64,000 nucleotides of DNA from Fibrobacter sp. UWB10 (GTDB lineage Bacteria > Fibrobacterota > Fibrobacteria > Fibrobacterales > Fibrobacteraceae). How positions within the stretch are numbered: the first letter of the stretch is position 1; each line of letters starts with the position of its first letter. A program made the translations under genes and the position numbers. The stretch is from assembly GCF_900182935.1 (NCBI RefSeq), contig NZ_FXUE01000003.1, positions 248,001 to 312,000 of the forward strand, written 5' to 3'. This document shows positions 15,624-22,309 of the stretch, one piece after another. The notes under the pieces were generated by a model, which was not told where the DNA came from, searched no databases, and was given only the letters and a program-made list of their open reading frames with translations.

Positions 15624-16378
15624 ACTTGAATGGCGCGGATTTCGCCGGGCTTTAAATCACCTAGCGTGTACTTATCGAATTGAATGCGCATGAGGCGCAT
15701 GACTTCATAGCCGAGGTGGGCCAGCATGCGACGGATTTCGCGGTTCTTGCCTTCGGACAAAGTAATTTCAAGCCAACAGTTCTTTTCGCCTTCGTTTGCG
15801 AGTGTGACGCGTTCGGCGTGCATGAATTCTTCGCTTTCGCCGAAGACGCGGGGCGGAACGTTGAAGCCTTTTTCCATTTGTGAAAGTTCGGCGGCGGAAG
15901 GCTTGCCCTTGACTTGCACGCGGTAGATTTTGAGGTGTGTGGGGTCGGTGAGGACGCGGTCCGCCCAGGCTGTGTCGTTAGTAAACAGCAGCAAGCCTTC
16001 GCTTGCGGCGTCGAGGCGGCCTACGGGAGCGATGTGCGGCATAGGCTTGCCGGGGTACATCTTGGCGAACTGTTCGCGGAATAAATCCATCACGGTCTTG
16101 CGGCCCTTTTCGTCGCTTGCGGTGGTGACGATTCCGCGAGGCTTGTTCATGGCGAAGTAGACGAACTCGCTTGCGGTAACGGGGACGCCGTCAACGAGAA
16201 TTTCGTCGTTTTCGTAGGCAGGTGATTCGGGGTCGCGCACAGGCTTGCCACGGAGAAACACGTGGCCTTCGCGCACCAACTTTTCGGCTTGGCTGCGGCT
16301 GCAATAGCCGCGTTTGGAAATGACGCGGGCAACGCCGTGGGCGCCTTGCTTTGTGGGTTTGCGGTTATTGAATGCCAT
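15620..16378 (-). CDS. RsuA/RluB-family pseudouridine synthase
   Basis: 252 residues. N-terminal S4 RNA-binding domain (VARVISKRGYCSRSQAEKLV, then VFLRGKPV) and the RsuA-type catalytic domain (FVYFAMNKPRGIVTTASDE; APVGRLDAASEGLLLFTND with the catalytic Asp). The end motif is GKNREIRRMLAHLGYEVMRL. Acts on 16S or 23S rRNA; sequence alone does not settle RsuA, RluB or RluF. Last gene of a minus-strand operon; its start overlaps the arginase-fold gene by 14 nt and its end overlaps ftsE tail to tail. Confidence 0.88.
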   Translation of the reverse strand: MAFNNRKPTKQGAHGVARVISKRGYCSRSQAEKLVREGHVFLRGKPVRDPESPAYENDEILVDGVPVTASEFVYFAMNKPRGIVTTASDEKGRKTVMDLFREQFAKMYPGKPMPHIAPVGRLDAASEGLLLFTNDTAWADRVLTDPTHLKIYRVQVKGKPSAAELSQMEKGFNVPPRVFGESEEFMHAERVTLANEGEKNCWLEITLSEGKNREIRRMLAHLGYEVMRLMRIQFDKYTLGDLKPGEIRAIQV

Positions 16379-17189
16379 GGAGTCCCGTGAGTAAGCGGAA
16401 AAGTTTCTCGTTTAGCGCGTTGTTGAGAGCGTCTGCTGTGGCGGTGTCTTCGAATCCTATGTCGCGGGCGCGTTCTCCGCAAATGTCGATGCCTAGAATT
16501 TTTCGATTTTGGGCGAGAATCTGGAGCGTTTCGGCCAGTTGGTCGTAGGTGAGAGAACCTTGATCCCAGTTGGTAGCGGCCTCTGCCGTAGAGAGGGCGT
16601 CTTTGTCGATGCTGATGTGACACGGAAGTGTCATCCTGAGCGAAGCCCATAAGGGCGAAGCCGAAGGATCTTTCCCGAATGAATTTAGTTCGCTTTCGCG
16701 GATGAAGGTGACGCGGTTCAGTATTTCGGCGGAGTTTGCTTGTGAAAGGTCTTCGCGAATTTCTTCGACTAGGTGGTCGGCGACTCCGATAACGATTACA
16801 TTCTGCACGAACTTGTTGTGGTCCAGAACTTCTTTAATCCAACCACCGCAACTCAAGATTCCTTCGAATCTAGGCGGTTGCATATCGGGGTGGTGGTCGA
16901 ATACCACTAGGTCAAAAGGTTCCTGAACTTGGTCTGTCCAGAGTTTGCTCATGTAGTGGTAATTGCCGTTATCGAAAAAGTGAATGCCGAAGGAATCGTT
17001 GCCAACGCTTTCGATTTGTTGAAGGAGAATGGCTTGCGCTTCGTCATCGCAGTAGCAGTCGGTGCCGTCAACTTGAGTGCAATCAAACCAATGAATATTC
17101 TTGTCGGTAGCCGCAGACTCCCGCAACCCTTGTATAAAAGGCTGCTCGGCGTAAACGCCTGTGAAATCTTGAACGGTAACGATTGGCAT
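16365..17189 (-). CDS. Arginase/ureohydrolase-fold protein of unknown substrate
   Basis: 274 residues. The fold is suggested by GIHFFDNGNYHYMSKLW, then FDLVVFDHHPDMQPP (D-x-H-x-D metal-type motif) and, near the end, CHISIDKDALSTAEAATNWD with the second Asp cluster. ILGIDICGE resembles the closing strand of arginase-fold enzymes. Arginases and agmatinases use a DAHxD plus DxD pair; here the spacing is kept but wording differs, so the substrate is not assigned. About 20 residues just before HISIDKD (FGKDPSASPLWASLRMTLPC) are encoded by a dispersed repeat inserted in frame, directly upstream of the second metal motif. The gene lies 18 nt after the radical SAM gene in the same operon. Confidence 0.65.
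   Translation of the reverse strand: MPIVTVQDFTGVYAEQPFIQGLRESAATDKNIHWFDCTQVDGTDCYCDDEAQAILLQQIESVGNDSFGIHFFDNGNYHYMSKLWTDQVQEPFDLVVFDHHPDMQPPRFEGILSCGGWIKEVLDHNKFVQNVIVIGVADHLVEEIREDLSQANSAEILNRVTFIRESELNSFGKDPSASPLWASLRMTLPCHISIDKDALSTAEAATNWDQGSLTYDQLAETLQILAQNRKILGIDICGERARDIGFEDTATADALNNALNEKLFRLLTGLHGIQ
16630..16671. repeat. Dispersed 'GTCATCCTGAGCGAAG...CGAAGGATC' repeat inside a gene
   Basis: GTCATCCTGAGCGAAGCC CATAAG GGCGAAGCCGAAGGATC, an imperfect palindrome of a kind that is widespread between genes in many bacteria. Here it lies within the arginase-fold coding sequence, in frame and without a stop. Confidence 0.75.
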
Positions 17190-17207
17190 GTTGACTCAAA
17201 TATAAAC

Positions 17208-18116
17208 TTATTTTCCAAAGCGCTTGCAGAAGGTGCAACTTTGACAAAGCGGGTGGCGCAATTCGTGTTTTTCGAATCCTTCGCGGAGGCTCTTGGCGGC
17301 AGGCGATTCGAGAATTTCGGCGAGGCTTTGGTCGGCAATGTGCCCGAGCGTGATTTGCCCGCTATGGTCGAGACAGCAAGCGACAACGCGGCCATCGTGC
17401 AGAATCGCAATGTGGGTATCGAGGGCGCGGCATGAACCGGCGGTAGATTTGGCGCGTCTCTCGTCTAACTCGGGCCATTCAAATCGGGAATCTTGATGCA
17501 GGTAAATTCTTCCGACGACGGGGAAACTCTTGTGCCGACTGCAGAAATGCTCCAGCGAAATTTGTTGGCGAGGTTCTGCGCCGCTTGATGCATTTCCGAA
17601 AGCTTCGTTGACCTTGGAAATCATGATTCGATTCCATGTGTCGCTGGCGTCGTCGCCTACGTTCCAGAGTCTTAAATTGATATACAGGTCCGGACGTTCG
17701 GCGTTTGCGAGCTTACAAAAGTCGAGGACATCTTGAAGGTGGCGCGAGGCTATCTCTGGCGTAAGTTCCGCATAGGCATGCGTTGAAAAATTCACTTGTC
17801 GCACGGTGGGGGAGGCAAGAATCAGCTTGCCGGTGCGTGCAATGGTGGTGCCGTTTGTGGTCAAGTTCAGCTTGAGAGGAGTTGTCTCTAGTTTTTTCAG
17901 GAAATGGCCGAATCCCGGATGCAGCGTGGGTTCGCCAAGCACATGAAAGTAGACATTTTCAGCTATGGTCGCCGATTCTGCAATACAACGTTCGAATAGT
18001 TCCGAACTCATGAAATCACGTTTGCCTTGCGAATTCTCAGAAGAATCCTTTCCGCAGGGGCAAAAGCTGCAATTCAAATTGCAAACATTTGTGATTTCAA
18101 TATAGACCGCGTTCAT
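17208..18116 (-). CDS. Radical SAM / SPASM-domain protein
   Basis: 302 residues. The [4Fe-4S]-SAM motif C-x3-C-x2-C is CNLNCSFC at residues 12-19 (MNAVYIEITNVCNLNCSFC). FHVLGEPTLHPGF is the GGE-like SAM-contact strand. The C-terminal part has SPASM-type cysteines: STAGSCRALDTHIAILHDGR, VVACCLDHSGQITLGHIADQ, and HPLCQSCTFC. This build is typical of rSAM enzymes that modify peptides or proteins, or of related unassigned families. No peptide substrate is seen next to it. It begins 3 nt after the CLC channel gene and precedes the arginase-fold gene. Reaction unknown. Confidence 0.85.
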   Translation of the reverse strand: MNAVYIEITNVCNLNCSFCPCGKDSSENSQGKRDFMSSELFERCIAESATIAENVYFHVLGEPTLHPGFGHFLKKLETTPLKLNLTTNGTTIARTGKLILASPTVRQVNFSTHAYAELTPEIASRHLQDVLDFCKLANAERPDLYINLRLWNVGDDASDTWNRIMISKVNEAFGNASSGAEPRQQISLEHFCSRHKSFPVVGRIYLHQDSRFEWPELDERRAKSTAGSCRALDTHIAILHDGRVVACCLDHSGQITLGHIADQSLAEILESPAAKSLREGFEKHELRHPLCQSCTFCKRFGK

Positions 18117-18119
18117 GCT

Positions 18120-19493
18120 TTACTTGAGTCTCAGCTTTTTCTGGGCGTAAATGCTTTGTCCGCCGTTGCAAACGAAGGCGAATACGCATACGATAAAGAA
18201 TGCGGGCAGTGTGTCAAATCCAAAAATCTCGGCGCCAATGAAGATGGGTGCCAAGAGCGTGTTGGTCGCTCCGCCAAAGACGGCTGCGTAACCAAGGGCA
18301 GCTGCGAGCGGCAGGGGCACGCCTACCATGGCGGCTACCCAAGCGCCAAAGGTTGCGCCGATGGCGAACAACGGCGTGACTTCGCCGCCCTTGAACCCGA
18401 CGGCAATTGTTGCAATCGTGAGTGCAAATTTCAGAATCCAGTCGCAGGCAAAAACCGTCGTGCCAACGGCGGCTCCGTTTGTAAAGCAGAAATCAATCAG
18501 GTTCGTGCCCAGGCCCGCATAGCGGCCCTGCCAGAACAACAGCAAAAGAAGGCTAATAGCGATGCCGACAAAGGCGATGCGCTTGAATGCATTTGGCAAC
18601 TTGTTTGCGGCGAGATTCTTGGCGAGCGAAAGCAACTTGGCAAAACCGCCACCGACAATGCCGAAAAGAACACCGAGCAAAGTAAGTTTCAGTACAAATT
18701 GAATATTCAATCCGTTTTCATTCCACAGGAGTCCGGCGACATTCCAATCCGGGAAAAGCGTGCTCAAATCAACGGAGAACTTTTCAAGCCCGAGCATTTC
18801 GGAAACCTTGTAGGCTGTAAATGCCGCGACCGTTGCGGGGAGTAATGCCGACAGATTCAAGTAGCCCACAAGCAGAACTTCGAGCGCGAGCGCAATGGCG
18901 GCAAGCGGTGTCTGGAAAAGCCCGGCAAAGCCTGCGGCCATGCTTGCAATCAGCAGAATCTTGCTTGCGTTTTCAATATGAATCTTTTTGCTGATGTTGT
19001 GCCCGAGAGTTGCGCCAATTTGAATCGCGACGCCTTCGCGGCCGGCGCTACCGCCGAACAAATGAGTAAGCCAAGTACTCACCGCGACCATCGGGATCAT
19101 GCGCAGCGGAATTTCCCTTTCTTTACCGTGGGCGACCCCGAAAACCATGTCCATGCCGCGTTCGGTGCCTTTGCCAAATTTTTTGTAACCCAGTACAATC
19201 ACAACACCAATCAAGGCGAGTCCCGGAATCCAGTAAAGCGGGTTGGCATCGCGTACTGCGCTCACTGCCAAGAGCACCTGCCCAAAGAAAGCTGTAAGAG
19301 CTCCAACAATTGCACCTATGACAGCTGCAACAACCGTTAAAATCGGGAGCGATAGCCATTTTTGAACAAATGCGCGGATTCTTGCCTTCATTTGTTCCTT
19401 TGCCATTTGCATCATTTGCTCCTTCATTTCGGAGGACATGCTGGCGAATTGTTCCTTGAACTGGTTGTATTTGCCAAAATCTCTAAAATTCAT
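18120..19493 (-). CDS. CLC-family anion channel/antiporter, possibly the fluoride-type branch
   Basis: 457 residues, about 10-12 membrane helices after a charged N-terminal stretch rich in Met and Lys (QFKEQFASMSSEMKEQMMQM). CLC motifs: GGSAGREGVAIQIGATLGHN (G-R-E-G region) and VGFKGGEVTPLFAIGATFGA. The Ser-centred GSGIP motif of chloride CLCs is not found, and the G-R-E-G-P proline is Val here; such changes are characteristic of the CLC-F fluoride exporters. Fluoride specificity is an inference; no fluoride riboswitch was seen in the 68-nt divergent region to 19562. First gene of the operon 19493-15620. Confidence 0.82.
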   Translation of the reverse strand: MNFRDFGKYNQFKEQFASMSSEMKEQMMQMAKEQMKARIRAFVQKWLSLPILTVVAAVIGAIVGALTAFFGQVLLAVSAVRDANPLYWIPGLALIGVVIVLGYKKFGKGTERGMDMVFGVAHGKEREIPLRMIPMVAVSTWLTHLFGGSAGREGVAIQIGATLGHNISKKIHIENASKILLIASMAAGFAGLFQTPLAAIALALEVLLVGYLNLSALLPATVAAFTAYKVSEMLGLEKFSVDLSTLFPDWNVAGLLWNENGLNIQFVLKLTLLGVLFGIVGGGFAKLLSLAKNLAANKLPNAFKRIAFVGIAISLLLLLFWQGRYAGLGTNLIDFCFTNGAAVGTTVFACDWILKFALTIATIAVGFKGGEVTPLFAIGATFGAWVAAMVGVPLPLAAALGYAAVFGGATNTLLAPIFIGAEIFGFDTLPAFFIVCVFAFVCNGGQSIYAQKKLRLK

Positions 19494-19561
19494 GGATAAT
19501 CCTTGATTGCGCGGTAAATTTAGAAATTTAGTCCGAAAAGCAGATTTAGTATATTTGAAAT

Positions 19562-21538
19562 ATGAAATTGGAATCCCGCTCTAAAAAATTTTCATTGACT
19601 CAGATTTCTTTGGCGATGCTTTCGTCGTCGCTCTTGGTGGCAGCACTTTCTTCGTGCGCTTCGAACAAGCCTGATGCTAATGCACCCGCGACCGAGAGCG
19701 TGTCTGCGGAGCGCCCGGCAGCACTTCCGCCTCAGCCTTCGACTCCGGTGACCGTGTTTGAAATGAAGTTTCTGAGTGTAGACAAGCAGGTGCGTGTGGT
19801 TAACAAGCCCACTCTTGCGGCGCTTGATTTTGCAGCGTATTTCAATAATCCGATTCGCTTGGCGGGCAAAGAAGAAAAGCCTGAAAACTATACGGGCAAA
19901 ATGGCTTCGGCAAAGCTTGCAGAATATCCTTTCCCGATGCTGGATTCCCTTTCGGAATATGAACCTGCCGCTGTTGCGGGCCGTCAGCCTTTGGCTTGGG
20001 AACCGCTTGCGAAAATTCTATACGCACAGACCGGAAATGATTCGCTCTCGCAGATGTTGAATTCTATTGAAGCGGTCAAGTGGAACGAACCCGATGTATT
20101 CAGAGCCTTCCAGACGGTAACCCGCATGTGGGGCGTTCCTCTGAGCGATGGCTCGGTAGATTGGTGGGTCGAAGTGATGCCCGCTATGTGGACAGAACGT
20201 TCTGTGTTCTACGGCAAACTGAAGTTAAGCTCTACAGGTGAAACTGCTGAAATCCTGAATTATTATCTGACTGGCGAAATGAACATTGACGACGCCATGA
20301 ACTGGGCTCGTACATTGTCTTCTTACTGGTATCCGACTTTGAATACGGACTTGGAACCCCATACGGCAGGTGCGACCTGGGAAGGTGACAAGAATAGGCC
20401 TTTCGCTGTGATGCGCGGAAACCCGATGGGTACGCCGATGTGGATTGCTTTTGAAGTGCCTGCTTTCCGCATGAATGACGAAGCCTTGCGCGCCAAGCGT
20501 ACGGCAGATTCTTTGGCCGAAGCGGGCGAGGTGGTGCCGGTGAACCGCACGCTCGATACAAGTTCTGCTTTCAGGCTCGAAACGCTTGCTTCGCTCGAAG
20601 GAACGTGCCCTGTGAATGCGGACACGAAAAAGTTCCGCGATGCGCTCTCGAAAAAGCTCAAGAAACTCCCGAAGGAACAGAACGCTTGGGCCGGTGGCGA
20701 TATGCTTTGGTTCAGACGTAACGCCAACTACCTGCTCGCAGATAAAATAACCGGTCAGGACAGTTTGCACAATCCGCTCCCGCGTCTGTTGGAACTCAAG
20801 AAGTATCTGGATTCCTTGAATGTGCAGCTCTTGGTGGTGCCGGTTCCGGTGAAAGAAGAAATTTATGGCGACCGCTTGGTCGAAGGCACTGCCGCTGACC
20901 TTTGCGTGAATCCGGCTGGTCGCGAATTCACTCGCGAAATGCTTGCTGCTGGGCTCGATGTGCTTGACCTTTACCCGGCCTTGATGGCCGCGAAATCGGG
21001 CGATGAACCGCCGCATTACAGCTACCAGCGTTACGATACGCACTGGTCCTTGCCTGGTATGCTTGCTGCCATGGAACTCTTGGCTAGCCGCGTGACGCAG
21101 TATTCTTGGTACGCCGAATCGGGAGCACAACCTGGTTCGCTTAACCTGCAAGAAACGAAAACGGTACGTGAAGGCGATCTTGTGGCGCATTTGCCCGATG
21201 CCGAAAAGTCTAAATATCCGGCAGATACTTTGCCTGCAATGAAAATCTTCAAGGGCACCGAAGCCTACAAGGGCGGCAAGAATTCCCCGATTCTCTTGAT
21301 GGGAGATTCCTTTACGGGCGTGTTTGAATCGGTCGACCAAAAATCGGGCGGCCCGGGCTCGCTCTTGGCTTACGCAACGGGGCTCGATGTGCAGGTGCTT
21401 ACTAGTTGGGGCGGCGGCCCGGGCGTGTATCACCGCATGATGAAAATGAAGAAGGATATGCAGAGCAAGCGCCTCGTGATTTACATGATGACGGCTCGCG
21501 ACTTCTGGCAGTCTCCCATGGAGTGGGATGCTCTCTAA
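19562..21538 (+). CDS. AlgX/AlgJ-like SGNH-fold lipoprotein
   Basis: 658 residues. Lipoprotein signal ends VAALSSCAS (Cys about residue 32). The N-terminal 300 residues have no recognised domain. The C-terminal part resembles the SGNH/AlgX-type acetyltransferase domain: LLVVPVPVKEEIYGDRLVEG, YQRYDTHWSLPGMLAAMELL (D-T-H-W, Asp/His of the triad), SPILLMGDSFTGVFES (GDS, nucleophile Ser) and TSWGGGPGVYHRMM. In alginate-type systems such proteins complete O-acetylation with an MBOAT partner; one is encoded at 11345. The next gene overlaps by 11 nt. Acyl-transfer function is inferred from fold and context. Confidence 0.8.
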   Translation: MKLESRSKKFSLTQISLAMLSSSLLVAALSSCASNKPDANAPATESVSAERPAALPPQPSTPVTVFEMKFLSVDKQVRVVNKPTLAALDFAAYFNNPIRLAGKEEKPENYTGKMASAKLAEYPFPMLDSLSEYEPAAVAGRQPLAWEPLAKILYAQTGNDSLSQMLNSIEAVKWNEPDVFRAFQTVTRMWGVPLSDGSVDWWVEVMPAMWTERSVFYGKLKLSSTGETAEILNYYLTGEMNIDDAMNWARTLSSYWYPTLNTDLEPHTAGATWEGDKNRPFAVMRGNPMGTPMWIAFEVPAFRMNDEALRAKRTADSLAEAGEVVPVNRTLDTSSAFRLETLASLEGTCPVNADTKKFRDALSKKLKKLPKEQNAWAGGDMLWFRRNANYLLADKITGQDSLHNPLPRLLELKKYLDSLNVQLLVVPVPVKEEIYGDRLVEGTAADLCVNPAGREFTREMLAAGLDVLDLYPALMAAKSGDEPPHYSYQRYDTHWSLPGMLAAMELLASRVTQYSWYAESGAQPGSLNLQETKTVREGDLVAHLPDAEKSKYPADTLPAMKIFKGTEAYKGGKNSPILLMGDSFTGVFESVDQKSGGPGSLLAYATGLDVQVLTSWGGGPGVYHRMMKMKKDMQSKRLVIYMMTARDFWQSPMEWDAL

Positions 21539-22274
21539 ATTATCGCGTCTTGCAAAGCGCCTGTTCTGGCCTGTGCTAATCGTCGTTTTTGCGGCGTCGT
21601 TAGCGCTAGTGCTCTGGAGTGGGCGCGCCGAGACCATGGGCTTTCGCGATGCGGCGTGTTCTTTTGAGGACCGCATGCCGGGTTGCCTTGACTCGCTTGA
21701 ACTCTGGAATGGGGGACTTGCGTATTTCGACAGTTCGCTTGCGACTACCGGCGATACCTTATGGAGCTTGAAAAGCCTGCTTTGGACATACTGGGGACTT
21801 GAATTTGCGGGCGCAGGTGATGCTGCCGTTTCCGCCGAAGCGATTCTCCCGCTGCATGTGCTGCAAATGAAAAAGTCCGGCTGCATGGGCCTTTCTTGGC
21901 TTGCGATGATGCTTGCCGAAGCGCGGAACTTGCCACTTTCTGTCATCATGCTCCCGGGGCATGTGTTCCTGCGCTACGGCGCGGATTCCTCGACGGCAAT
22001 CAATCTGGAACCCAACCGCGAAGGCTATAGCTATACTGACGCCGAGTACCGAGAAAAGTACAAGGCTGGCCCCTGGACTGGGCTTGAATTCAAACCGCTT
22101 ACGCCCTCGCAGTTTGTGGGACTTGCCGCTTTCAACATGGGAAACCTGTACTTAGACAGCGATTTGCGACGTGCGCTCACTTGGTATCGCATGGCCGAGG
22201 AGTTCTTTTCGGAATATCCGGGCATCAAGGCCAACCAAGAGATTGCTAAAAGCCGCTTACCAGACCATTTGTAA
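21528..22274 (+). CDS. Membrane-anchored transglutaminase-like (SirB1-type) protein
   Basis: 248 residues. One N-terminal membrane segment (residues about 10-30, FWPVLIVVFAASLALVLWS). The rest resembles SirB1/transglutaminase-like domains: MKKSGCMGLSWLAMMLAEAR with a candidate catalytic Cys, LSVIMLPGHVFLRYG with His, and INLEPNREGYSYTDAEYR with the third residue region. A TPR-like end follows (NMGNLYLDSDLRRALTWYRM). Overlaps the SGNH lipoprotein by 11 nt, so translation is coupled and the two probably act together at the envelope. Enzyme activity not certain. Confidence 0.7.
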   Translation: MLSKLSRLAKRLFWPVLIVVFAASLALVLWSGRAETMGFRDAACSFEDRMPGCLDSLELWNGGLAYFDSSLATTGDTLWSLKSLLWTYWGLEFAGAGDAAVSAEAILPLHVLQMKKSGCMGLSWLAMMLAEARNLPLSVIMLPGHVFLRYGADSSTAINLEPNREGYSYTDAEYREKYKAGPWTGLEFKPLTPSQFVGLAAFNMGNLYLDSDLRRALTWYRMAEEFFSEYPGIKANQEIAKSRLPDHL

Positions 22275-22309
22275 GCGAATTTTGGACTCGAAATTGCTAT
22301 TTTTAGCAA

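Noticed and set aside
19494-19561. Fluoride riboswitch upstream of the CLC gene
   Set aside because: The divergent region is only 68 nt and shows none of the crcB-motif sequence.
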